Shown piece by piece: positions 8,825 to 16,201 of a stretch of 64,000 nucleotides of DNA. Within the stretch, counting starts at the first letter, position 1, and the number at the start of each line of letters is the position of its first letter. Source of the stretch: Pseudomonas sp. B33.4 (GTDB lineage Bacteria > Pseudomonadota > Gammaproteobacteria > Pseudomonadales > Pseudomonadaceae); the NCBI RefSeq assembly GCF_034555375.1, contig NZ_CP140706.1, forward strand, positions 4,765,001 to 4,829,000. The letters run 5' to 3'. The translations under genes and the position numbers were made by a program. The notes under the pieces were generated by a model, which had not been told where the DNA came from, ran no database searches, and was given only the letters and a program-made list of their open reading frames with translations.

Positions 8825-9319
8825 TTAGTACTTGTTGATTTCCTTTAGCAGATCAGCAACAGGAATGTTCATCACGTCTGAATAGTAAATTTTGTAAGAG
8901 TAGGAGTTGATTCTGACTTTGCACGCGATTGACTGTCGGCCCGCTAACACAGTGCGTAAATCCTCGCTGCTCATCAGCGTGTCACTCGATGAGTCTTTCA
9001 CTCTGCGAAACATCAGATCCGCTTTGAAGGCTGTTCCGTCAGCAGGCGCAACGGGTTCAATCCAGCCCTCACCATACTGATTCAGATTGCGCGGTTGCGA
9101 GAAATCCATCCCCTCACCCAAAGAGCAGAGCAAAGACTGGCTTATTTTTGACTTGAATAGTTTGTCGACATCGACATCGGATGAAAATCTGACTTGATAG
9201 ATGTTTCGGTCCAAGTATCGCTCGACTCCCAGATATTCGATTTTGGCAGTAGGTTTTCCGTGGCTGATCGCACATGAAGCACACAGCGAAAACATCAAAA
9301 ACAAAATTAAATTACGCAC
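8825..9319 (-). CDS. Putative lipoprotein, candidate immunity protein of the adjacent lipase
   Basis: A 164-residue protein with a short hydrophobic leader and a lipobox-like LCASC (cysteine 16), suggesting a periplasmic lipoprotein. It begins with GTG, overlapping the lipase stop by eight bases, with GGAGG just upstream. No family was recognised from the mature part. Known periplasmic Tle lipase effectors of type VI secretion are encoded next to lipoprotein immunity proteins, so immunity is the inferred role. Base composition is lower in GC than the neighbours. Confidence 0.6.
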   Translation of the reverse strand: MRNLILFLMFSLCASCAISHGKPTAKIEYLGVERYLDRNIYQVRFSSDVDVDKLFKSKISQSLLCSLGEGMDFSQPRNLNQYGEGWIEPVAPADGTAFKADLMFRRVKDSSSDTLMSSEDLRTVLAGRQSIACKVRINSYSYKIYYSDVMNIPVADLLKEINKY

Positions 9320-10052
9320 ATTTCCTCCCTTTAAAATGCAACACCACCGATTCCATCAAAACATCTCTGGCTGACATCCCCGCCCCAAGATCGGCAATAT
9401 AAATTGCCCAGGCATCCGCATGGTTCACGTCAACTCTGCCATTCATGTTCGGACCGTTTTTCATATCCCACTGCTCTCCGAAATCTGCCACAAGGTCAGA
9501 AAAATTCCAGTCCTTGGCGTCGGCTCTTGCATTAACCCAATATTCAGCTTTAGGCGTAGGTTCTTTCTGATAGATATTGGAAATACCCCATACAATCTGT
9601 CCTTCTCCGACCGGATCAAGAGTCACCAGAACCGGAATTCGGTACCCCTTGTCGGCCAGGACTTTTGACAAGTGAGCCCCGTTCCACCCTCCCAGACTGT
9701 GTCCGATAATGTAGACCGGTGTCGTAAGGTCTGAAATTTTATCCAGTACGCTTGCCTTGAGCCCGTCTTCACTGACAAACGCGTTATAGCCAATATGGTG
9801 TGCGTCGTACGTATCCGCGCAGAGCCCCTCCGCATCCATATTCTTCACAAATATTTTCAGTGCTTCGGCAACGTTATTGTTAGGCCCGGTTCCGTAATAA
9901 CTTTCTTTATCGCCCGCTCCACCCACAAAAAACAGCGCAATCTTTTTCGGAGTAACCGTAGCCTGCTTAACCGTTCCATCGGTTTTACAGGTCAAGTCAT
10001 GGGTCACGACCAGCCTTTGGCATCCTTTCAAATCAGGGTTTTCAGCAGTCAT
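9312..10052 (-). CDS. Putative type VI secretion lipase effector (alpha/beta hydrolase)
   Basis: A 246-residue alpha/beta hydrolase with the nucleophile elbow GHSLGG (S119). D146 (TLDPVG) and H211 (VNHADA) are plausible partners in a catalytic triad. There is no signal peptide. It lies five bases after a PAAR gene and overlaps a lipoprotein gene, the arrangement of PAAR-delivered phospholipase or lipase effectors with immunity. Its exact Tle class is not assigned. GC content is visibly lower than in flanking core genes, which suggests transfer. Confidence 0.72.
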   Translation of the reverse strand: MTAENPDLKGCQRLVVTHDLTCKTDGTVKQATVTPKKIALFFVGGAGDKESYYGTGPNNNVAEALKIFVKNMDAEGLCADTYDAHHIGYNAFVSEDGLKASVLDKISDLTTPVYIIGHSLGGWNGAHLSKVLADKGYRIPVLVTLDPVGEGQIVWGISNIYQKEPTPKAEYWVNARADAKDWNFSDLVADFGEQWDMKNGPNMNGRVDVNHADAWAIYIADLGAGMSARDVLMESVVLHFKGRKCA

Positions 10053-10057
10053 CGAAC

Positions 10058-10552
10058 CTACTCCACGAACAACTTGATGGATTCGGGTATGTGCGAGCTC
10101 ACCGTATGAGTGAAACCCGCATCATTTGTAATGCCGTGCTCGACACGTCCGTCGCCGCGTTGAATTGCGTAAGGATGATTGGGCATGGGTTCTCCCGTTA
10201 TCTCGTTGACTACCTGCATCCGATCATTGAAATGCACCGGCATCGGCAACAACCCGCTAAACGCCGCCCCTCCACCACTCTGTCCAATGATCACCGTCCC
10301 CGAACCACCCACCACGACATTGCCGTGGCCTCCGGTGCTATCGAGCGTGGCCGCGTTCAGGCCGTTGATGAATACGGTGCCGGAAACGGCGCCGGTAATC
10401 GGGCTGCCACACGCCGATTTATCGGTCATGCGCGCGGCGGCGAGGCCGTCGAAGAAGACGTCAGGTGAACCGGAGACGATCGGGTTGATGCCATGGCCTG
10501 GCAATGGGCAGGCGGTCGGGTCGGTGACGCGTGCAGCGGGTTTACCACTCAA
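10058..10552 (-). CDS. PAAR-domain protein with C-terminal extension
   Basis: A 164-residue protein. Residues 1 to about 95 form a PAAR repeat domain (KPAARVTDPTACPLPGHG, DVFFDGLAAARMTDKSACG, GTVFINGLNAATLDSTGGHG), the spike tip of the type VI machine. The last 60 residues (VVNEITGEPMPNHPYAI onward) look like the small beta extension that often links PAAR to a separate effector. The start is TTG, overlapping the previous stop in TTGA, with AAGGAG upstream; no ATG in frame fits. Confidence 0.82.
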   Translation of the reverse strand: MSGKPAARVTDPTACPLPGHGINPIVSGSPDVFFDGLAAARMTDKSACGSPITGAVSGTVFINGLNAATLDSTGGHGNVVVGGSGTVIIGQSGGGAAFSGLLPMPVHFNDRMQVVNEITGEPMPNHPYAIQRGDGRVEHGITNDAGFTHTVSSHIPESIKLFVE

Positions 10553-11211
10553 TTCAAAGCTCCTTGCTTCAGAAGTTCCAGGTGCGGCTGATGAATATCG
10601 ATGTCGGTCGCGGCGAAGCGCCAGCGGTTGTCGACGGGGTCGAACAGGGCGTGGCAATGCTCACGGCTGTCGGGGGGTGTAGCGAATTGCAGATGCTGCC
10701 AGGCTTCGTCGATCTGCCATGCCAGCTCGGCAGGCGTCGCATCGTCCAGCTCGTTGAGCCAAGCGTTGTAGTGGCGCAGGTGATTACGCTCGTAAGTCGA
10801 TTGCAGCAGTTCGGCCATTTGTGCGCCGAGGTCGAGATGATGCTGGGCCGTCCACTGGCCGATCTCGGAATAGACGTACCAGCCCATCGGCATCAACCCG
10901 CCGTCCTTGAGCAGCGAATGCCCGGCAGGGGCGACGAAACCACAGCAAATGTGCAGCATCAGCCAGCCTTGATGGGCGTCGATAAACGCCGTCGGATCGA
11001 AGGTGCGCAGCGGTATCACGCGGTACTCGGCGAGCCCGGCGCTGCGGGTCATCAACTCGGCATCAAGGCGTGACACGAACGCGCGGATGGCTTCGCCGCC
11101 CGTACGATTGACGGTGCAGAGAATGTCTACCGATTGACGTTGGAGGTGGTCGGTCGAGCCTGAATTTTTCACCAGGCCATACAGACGCATTGACGCCCGT
11201 AGTCCGCTCAT
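10549..11211 (-). CDS. Hypothetical protein linked to PAAR, possible effector adaptor
   Basis: A 220-residue cytosolic protein without signal peptide or membrane segments. No family was recognised with confidence. It is the first gene of the PAAR-lipase-lipoprotein cassette, and its stop overlaps the PAAR start, so it is translationally coupled. Effector loading adaptors (for example DUF4123 proteins) hold this position in other loci, but the DUF4123 pattern is not evident here. Role as adaptor is inference. Confidence 0.6.
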   Translation of the reverse strand: MSGLRASMRLYGLVKNSGSTDHLQRQSVDILCTVNRTGGEAIRAFVSRLDAELMTRSAGLAEYRVIPLRTFDPTAFIDAHQGWLMLHICCGFVAPAGHSLLKDGGLMPMGWYVYSEIGQWTAQHHLDLGAQMAELLQSTYERNHLRHYNAWLNELDDATPAELAWQIDEAWQHLQFATPPDSREHCHALFDPVDNRWRFAATDIDIHQPHLELLKQGALN

Positions 11212-11370
11212 CGCCGGTCACTCGTTGACGCAGCGAAGGCTCCACGGGCGTGGAGAAGTGGTGCCAGAGGCATTGCAGGTGTCGTCCGTGAGCGCGCAAA
11301 AATGGCGCGTAGAATGCCGGACTAGAGCGCTGGCGACAATCGAATTACTGCCGGATTGCCATCATCGTGC

Positions 11371-11850
11371 TCAGCCCTCGGCAAACTCACGCAAGACTTT
11401 GCCATCCATGCGGTAGCGCACCCATTCTTCCTGCGGTTGCGCGCCGAGGGACTTGTAGAAATCGATGGCCGGCGTGTTCCAGTCCAGCACGCTCCATTCG
11501 AAGCGGCCGCAGTCGTTGTCGCAGGCGATTTTCGCCAAGTGACGCAACAAGGTTTTGCCAGCACCGCCGCCGCGTTGTTCGGGGGTAATGTAGAGGTCTT
11601 CGAGGTACAGGCAGTTGCTGCCCAGCCAGGTCGAATAGCTGAAGAAGAACACCGCGAAACCGATCGGCAGACCATCGCGCAGGCAGATCAGGCCGTGGGC
11701 GGTGGCGCCTTCGCCGAACAGGCTGCGTTCGATGTCGGCAACGCTGGCGATGACTTCGTGGCGGGCCTTTTCGAAATCGGCGAGTTCAGTGATGAAGGCG
11801 AGGATTTGCGGGGCATCGCTGGGGGTCGCCGGGCGGATTTCGATCGTCAT
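11371..11850 (-). CDS. GNAT-family N-acetyltransferase
   Basis: A 159-residue protein starting MTIEIRPATPSDAPQILAFI. The acetyl-CoA loop reads PEQRGGGAGKTLL, and the following LEDLYITPEQR and FYKSLGA are typical of the diamine (SSAT-like) acetyltransferase subgroup. The substrate cannot be read from sequence; a polyamine or small amine is possible. It stands alone. Confidence 0.85.
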   Translation of the reverse strand: MTIEIRPATPSDAPQILAFITELADFEKARHEVIASVADIERSLFGEGATAHGLICLRDGLPIGFAVFFFSYSTWLGSNCLYLEDLYITPEQRGGGAGKTLLRHLAKIACDNDCGRFEWSVLDWNTPAIDFYKSLGAQPQEEWVRYRMDGKVLREFAEG

Positions 11851-11958
11851 GGACGGGCCTTGTCGGAAAAGGAAAACGCCATACTAAGGCCGTGGGCGGC
11901 GCTCGTCACATGGCAAAACACACACTACCCTGCGCACTGTTACAAAAACTGCTGCCCC

Positions 11959-12048
11959 TGTGGGAGCGAGCCTGCTCGCGAATACATTCTGTCATTCAAC
12001 AATGCCGGTGACTGGAAGGACGCCTTCGCGAGCAGGCTCGCTCCCACA
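11959..12048. repeat. REP-type inverted pair
   Basis: Arms beginning TGTGGGAGCGAGCCTGCTCG and ending in the reverse complement flank a roughly 40-base centre. It lies between the divergent GNAT and HD-domain genes. Confidence 0.8.
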
Positions 12049-12076
12049 GGAACTTCGACAATCTGAAAGGATGCTT

Positions 12077-12730
12077 ATGAACCTTGAGTTTTTTACACCC
12101 GTGGCGGCACTGGCAGCAGAGCTACTGCCGCACGCTCTGGAACCGTCCGACGACGGCGCCCACGACCTCGCCCACCTGCAACGGGTCTGGCACAACGTGC
12201 GTACGCTGCATGACGAAGAAGGCGGCGATCTGGAGGTGTTGCTTGCCGCCGTCCTGCTGCACGATTGCGTGGCGATCGAGAAAAATTCACCGCTGCGTTC
12301 GCAGGCTTCGCGTCTTGCGGCGGAAAAAGCTTCTGCAGTGCTAGCCGGAATGAATTGGCCGACAGCAAAAACCAGTGAAGTCGCCCACGCCATCGAAGCC
12401 CACAGTTTCTCCGCCAACATCACCCCACGCACCCGCGAAGCGAAAATCGTCCAGGACGCCGACCGCCTCGACTCTTTGGGCATGCTCGGCGTCGCCCGTA
12501 CGTTCTATATCGCCGGGCGCATGGGCTCGGCGTTGTACGACCCGCAGGATCCCGAAGCGAAAGCGCGTGATTATGACGACAAGCGTTTTTGCCTGGATCA
12601 TTTCCAGACCAAACTGCTGCACCTCGCTGACGGTTTCCAGACCGCCACCGGCCAGCGCCTGGCGCAGATCCGCCATCAGCGTCTGAAGGGTTTCATGGAG
12701 CAATTCAAAGAAGAGATCGGCATCGCTTGA
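12077..12730 (+). CDS. HD-domain metal-dependent phosphohydrolase
   Basis: A 217-residue HD superfamily protein of the YedJ type. Metal ligands are seen in AHDLAHLQRVWHN (first His-Asp), LLHDCV (the HD pair) and IVQDADRLDSLGMLGVARTF. The family hydrolyses phosphate esters or nucleotides; the substrate is unknown. The ATG at 12077 is used because AAGG lies six bases upstream; an in-frame ATG two codons earlier is too close to it. Confidence 0.85.
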   Translation: MNLEFFTPVAALAAELLPHALEPSDDGAHDLAHLQRVWHNVRTLHDEEGGDLEVLLAAVLLHDCVAIEKNSPLRSQASRLAAEKASAVLAGMNWPTAKTSEVAHAIEAHSFSANITPRTREAKIVQDADRLDSLGMLGVARTFYIAGRMGSALYDPQDPEAKARDYDDKRFCLDHFQTKLLHLADGFQTATGQRLAQIRHQRLKGFMEQFKEEIGIA

Positions 12731-12839
12731 GCATTACTCCGGCGTGCAGTGATCCTGACTTCGCCAAGCTCAGACCTAATCCGCCAGCCTGCCGTGTTAA
12801 ACAGATGACGCTCAATTTTTCCGGTCAAGGAACCGCGTC

Positions 12840-14051
12840 ATGTCGCAAGCAACACCCAAGGTTTCAGGCAAGTTGTTCGGCCTGTTCTGCCTCGCCAGTT
12901 ACCTGCTGTCGCTGTCCTACGGCTCGACGTTTTTACTGTCGTTGTTGATCGGTTCTCGCGGCGGTAATGAACACGACGCCGGCAGTGTGATTTCGGCGGC
13001 GATGCTCAGTACGTTTGTCGCGGTGCTGGTATCCGGACATTTGTCGGACTGGCTGGGTGCGGCACGTTCGATTGCCCTGTTCGGGCTGTTGCTGGTGGCG
13101 GCAAGTCTGGGTTTTGCGCTGACACCGGGCTTTGGTCACCTGCTGCTGTTGTTCGGTTTGTTGCTGGGTTTGGGCTGGGGCGTTTTTTACACCTTGGGGC
13201 CGATCATCGTTGCCAGTCTGGTCACGCCGGCGCAGCGGGCAAAGTACTTTGCGCTGCTGTCGGGCAGCATGATGACCGGGATCGGCAGCGGCCCGCTGCT
13301 GGGGCGCGCGGCGAGTGCGCTGGGTTTGCCGGTGACTTCGGCGTTCTATCTGGCGGCGTCGGCAAGTTTGATTGGTGTGCTGCTGTTCTGGCGTCTCGGC
13401 GCTCGACTGAAAGGGACGCAAGCTCCCGCAGCGGCGAGCATCACCTGGCAGGCAACGACTCAAGTGCTCGGTTCTCGCGCCGTGTTTGCGATCATCATGG
13501 TCGGTCTCGGCGGTTGCGTGTTCGGTGGTCTGTCGAGTTTTCAGACAAGCTACGCCGCTGCCCGCTCGCTGGACTATTCGCTGTTCTTTCTTGGTTTCAT
13601 GAGCGCGGCCATCAGCAGTCGGATGTTGATCGCAGGCGTGGTGGTCAAACGTGATCCGCTGCGGGCGTCGTGCCTGCTGTCGGGGCTGATGTTGGGTTCA
13701 ATTGTGCTGTTCGCGTTCGGCGTGCACAGCGGACTCACTTACCTGCTGGCAGCCGTGATGCTCGGCGTCGGTTATGGCCTGACGTATTCGGTGATCAATG
13801 GCCAGGCCGCCAACGAAGCACCGGCCGGCACGACATCGCAGGCGTTGTTGCTGTTCAGCCTTTCTTACTTCGTCGGTGTGTTTGGCTTCCCGTTGATGGC
13901 CGGGAAAATCATCGTCGAACACGGCATGAGCACGCTGCTGTTGACGGTTTTGATCGTCGCGTTGGCCAACTGGTTGATTACCCTGGGCCGCTTGCTCTGG
14001 CGACGGATCAGTCTGAAATCGGCGCAGGCAATCCAGACCGTTCGTCGCTGA
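12840..14051 (+). CDS. MFS transporter
   Basis: A 403-residue major facilitator with twelve hydrophobic segments. GHLSDWLGAARSIALFG is the TM2-3 signature loop. Substrate cannot be predicted; the family and length fit a small-molecule exporter. It stands 109 bases after the HD gene and may have its own promoter. Confidence 0.82.
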   Translation: MSQATPKVSGKLFGLFCLASYLLSLSYGSTFLLSLLIGSRGGNEHDAGSVISAAMLSTFVAVLVSGHLSDWLGAARSIALFGLLLVAASLGFALTPGFGHLLLLFGLLLGLGWGVFYTLGPIIVASLVTPAQRAKYFALLSGSMMTGIGSGPLLGRAASALGLPVTSAFYLAASASLIGVLLFWRLGARLKGTQAPAAASITWQATTQVLGSRAVFAIIMVGLGGCVFGGLSSFQTSYAAARSLDYSLFFLGFMSAAISSRMLIAGVVVKRDPLRASCLLSGLMLGSIVLFAFGVHSGLTYLLAAVMLGVGYGLTYSVINGQAANEAPAGTTSQALLLFSLSYFVGVFGFPLMAGKIIVEHGMSTLLLTVLIVALANWLITLGRLLWRRISLKSAQAIQTVRR

Positions 14052-14118
14052 TCAGGCACCAATCCGATCAGAGGGCAGACCAACGACAGGTAAGGATTCC
14101 AATCACTGGAGACGCCCT

Positions 14119-14460
14119 ATGATCCCGTCAAGGTTGACCGCTTTCGTATTCAGCGCCCTGCTCTGCCCTGCGGTTTTCGCCGCATCCGCCACCGCTGCGG
14201 GCACCGGCCCTACCGACCCGACCCCGCCACGCGCCCCCGCCATCAACAGTGCTCCCGGTATGAATACCGATGGCTCGGGCGTGCCGTTGATCAACCAGCC
14301 CCCTGCCACTGGTACGGATCCACGCACGCAAGGCAGTGACCCCGGCCGCCAAGGGGGCATGAACACGCCCGACTCCCCTGCTGCTCCCGATAATGCCGGC
14401 CCCGGCATCGGCTCGAAAACCACCACCGGTGGCTCGGGCTCCGAAGGCTCCGGTCAGTAG
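14119..14460 (+). CDS. Secreted Pro/Gly/Thr-rich low-complexity protein
   Basis: A 113-residue protein with a signal peptide (MIPSRLTAFVFSALLCPAVFA) cleaved near residue 21-26. The mature part is Pro, Gly, Thr and Ser rich, with no cysteines and probably no fold. No function recognised. It starts a run of three small same-strand genes with strong Shine-Dalgarno sites. Confidence 0.6.
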   Translation: MIPSRLTAFVFSALLCPAVFAASATAAGTGPTDPTPPRAPAINSAPGMNTDGSGVPLINQPPATGTDPRTQGSDPGRQGGMNTPDSPAAPDNAGPGIGSKTTTGGSGSEGSGQ

Positions 14461-14504
14461 TTCGCCGACGCGAGCGTCCTGTTCAACCCAATGAAGAGGT
14501 AACC

Positions 14505-14762
14505 ATGAACGTCGATAAAAACCTGGAAAAAGAAGTCCTCACCCGCCTGTTGCACGCCCACCCGAGTGGTCTGGGCAAGGAGGTGCTGGACAATTACCGG
14601 GGCGAGAAAGTCGTGGCCAGCGCCCTCGCCGCTTTGCAGGATCGTGGACTGATTCACCATGGGCATGTGACCTGCAACGAGGCTGGCGAACATTCGTTGA
14701 ACCTGCCGATCAAGCTCAGTGCCGCTGGCGTTGAGGCGGCGCGCAAGCTGGATCTGCAGTAG
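14505..14762 (+). CDS. Small hypothetical protein, winged-helix-like
   Basis: An 85-residue protein starting MNVDKNLEKEVLTRLLHAHP, with GAGG seven bases before the ATG. The pattern of short helices followed by a turn (LAALQDRGLIHHGHV, LSAAGVEAARKL) looks like a winged-helix fold, but no DNA-binding evidence exists. A hairpin follows the stop. Confidence 0.55.
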   Translation: MNVDKNLEKEVLTRLLHAHPSGLGKEVLDNYRGEKVVASALAALQDRGLIHHGHVTCNEAGEHSLNLPIKLSAAGVEAARKLDLQ

Positions 14763-14768
14763 TCCTGT

Positions 14769-14798
14769 GGCCGCTCGCTGCCTGTGTGGCGAGCGGCC
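14769..14798 (+). terminator. Hairpin after the 85-residue gene
   Basis: GGCCGCTCGC and GCGAGCGGCC form a perfect ten-base stem over a ten-base loop. There is no T run, so it may be a stabiliser or a weak terminator. Confidence 0.5.
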
Positions 14799-14836
14799 TG
14801 ATCTGCACACAAACTGCACACGAGAGGAGAACTCCC

Positions 14837-15217
14837 ATGCCTCGTGGAAGCAAAGACAAATACACCGCCGAACAGAAACGCAAGGCCGAGCACATCGAAG
14901 ACAGCTATGAGAACAAGGGTCTGTCGAAAAATGAAGCCGAAGCGCGCGCTTGGGCGACGGTGAACAAGCAATCGGGCGGCGGCGAAAAGGCCGGCGGTTC
15001 CGGACGCCATAAACCGGCGAGTGCCAAGTCTGAAGATCGCAAAGAGTCATCGCGGCGCGCGGTGGCCTCTCGTGAGGGACATTCGCGTAACAGCAAGACC
15101 TCGCGCGATACCCAGACGGTTGATAGTTTGATGAAAGAGGCCCGGGCGAAGCAGATTCCGGGGCGCTCTTCGATGCGCAAGCAGGAGTTGATCGAGGCGT
15201 TGCGTAAAGCCAGCTGA
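14837..15217 (+). CDS. Small basic protein with C-terminal Rho_N/SAP-like helix pair
   Basis: A 126-residue, strongly charged protein. The N terminus (GSKDKYTAEQKRKAEHIEDS, then ENKGLSKNEAEARAWATVNK) matches proteins often annotated as plasmid stabilisation proteins. A low-complexity basic middle follows. The C terminus (VDSLMKEARAKQIPGRSSMR and on) resembles the Rho N-terminal nucleic-acid-binding helix pair. Nucleic-acid binding is likely, the role unknown. Its Shine-Dalgarno GAGGAGA lies upstream of the ATG at 14837. Confidence 0.72.
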   Translation: MPRGSKDKYTAEQKRKAEHIEDSYENKGLSKNEAEARAWATVNKQSGGGEKAGGSGRHKPASAKSEDRKESSRRAVASREGHSRNSKTSRDTQTVDSLMKEARAKQIPGRSSMRKQELIEALRKAS

Positions 15218-15242
15218 TTTGTGTAATGAGGCTGATGGCCCC

Positions 15243-15262
15243 ATCGCTGGCTTGCCAGCGAT
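15243..15262. repeat. Single short palindrome, REP-like
   Basis: ATCGCTGGC-TT-GCCAGCGAT is a perfect short stem, related to the arms of the pair at 17784-17875. It sits between two convergent genes and could also act as a bidirectional terminator. Confidence 0.5.
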
Positions 15263-15271
15263 AGCGGTTGA

Positions 15272-16201
15272 TCAAGCGCCGCCGGACTCGCGGATAAACG
15301 CATCCACCTCAGCCGCACCCGGTGAAGTCGCCGGTCCCCAGCGGGTTACCGCCAAAGCCGCCGCCGCATTTGCCCGTCGCGCCGCTTCGTGTGCAGTCAA
15401 ACCCTGCGCCAACCCGGCAACGAACACCCCGGCATGGGCATCACCGGCGCCATTGCTGTCTACCGCATTCACGGCAAACCCCGGCACATGCCGACGCTCA
15501 CCGGCCTGTTGAATCCAGCAACCCTGTGGCCCATCCCGCACCACCATCAACACGTCTTCGGGCAAGTGTTCGGCGAGACGATCCAGCGCCACGCCAATAT
15601 CCTCAGCCCCGGTAAACCGCAGCGCCTCGACACTGTTGCTGGTCCACACATCGATGCGCGGCAGCAACGCCCGCATCATCGGCGACTCCGGCGATTCCAC
15701 CAGCGGGCCCGGATCGAATACCACGTTGATCGAATCCGGCAGTGCCAGCGTCCAGTCGAGCAACGCCTGCGCCTTGCCTTCGTGGAGCAGGCTGTAGCCG
15801 CTGAGATAAACATAATCGCTGGCCTCGGCCGCGACGCTGTTCAGGTCCGCTTCCGTCACCTCGCCTTCAGCGCCGATATAGGAAATAAAACTGCGCTCGG
15901 CCGACGCATCGGTCAGCGCCACACACAAACCGGTGTCACGCTGCGCAGGCTCGCGGATGCCAATCTGAATGCCTTCAATGTTCATCGCCTGACGCGCGAG
16001 ATCGCCGAAACGCCCGCTGCCATGGCGACCGAGATACACCACCGGCAGGCCATTACGCACCGCTGCCGCCATCACATTGAACCCGCCACCGGCTTCGAAA
16101 CCGGCCGACTGCGCCAGTACGTCACCGCCAATCTGCGGCAGTTTATCCACGGCCATGACCAGGTCGATGATGACCTGGCCGGTGTGCAACATCTTAGGCA
16201 T
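15272..16201 (-). CDS. PfkB-family carbohydrate/nucleoside kinase (YegV-like)
   Basis: A 309-residue ribokinase-type kinase. GGGFNVMAAAVRNGLPV is the N-terminal PfkB signature, and VDSNGAGDAHAGVF carries the anion hole and catalytic aspartate. Its ATG overlaps the permease stop by eight bases (ATGCCTAA), so it is cotranslated as the last gene of the cluster. By context it may phosphorylate a sugar or nucleoside released by the ADP-ribosylglycohydrolase homologue; the substrate is not known. Confidence 0.88.
   Translation of the reverse strand: MPKMLHTGQVIIDLVMAVDKLPQIGGDVLAQSAGFEAGGGFNVMAAAVRNGLPVVYLGRHGSGRFGDLARQAMNIEGIQIGIREPAQRDTGLCVALTDASAERSFISYIGAEGEVTEADLNSVAAEASDYVYLSGYSLLHEGKAQALLDWTLALPDSINVVFDPGPLVESPESPMMRALLPRIDVWTSNSVEALRFTGAEDIGVALDRLAEHLPEDVLMVVRDGPQGCWIQQAGERRHVPGFAVNAVDSNGAGDAHAGVFVAGLAQGLTAHEAARRANAAAALAVTRWGPATSPGAAEVDAFIRESGGA

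Noticed and set aside
8647..8838. A 63-codon plus-strand frame upstream of dgoK
   Set aside because: It runs through the terminator hairpin and into the lipoprotein gene. Its N terminus gives no family resemblance and it has no Shine-Dalgarno.
10549..11211. Calling the first secretion-cassette protein DUF4123
   Set aside because: Position fits an adaptor, but the DUF4123 sequence pattern could not be recognised; left as hypothetical.
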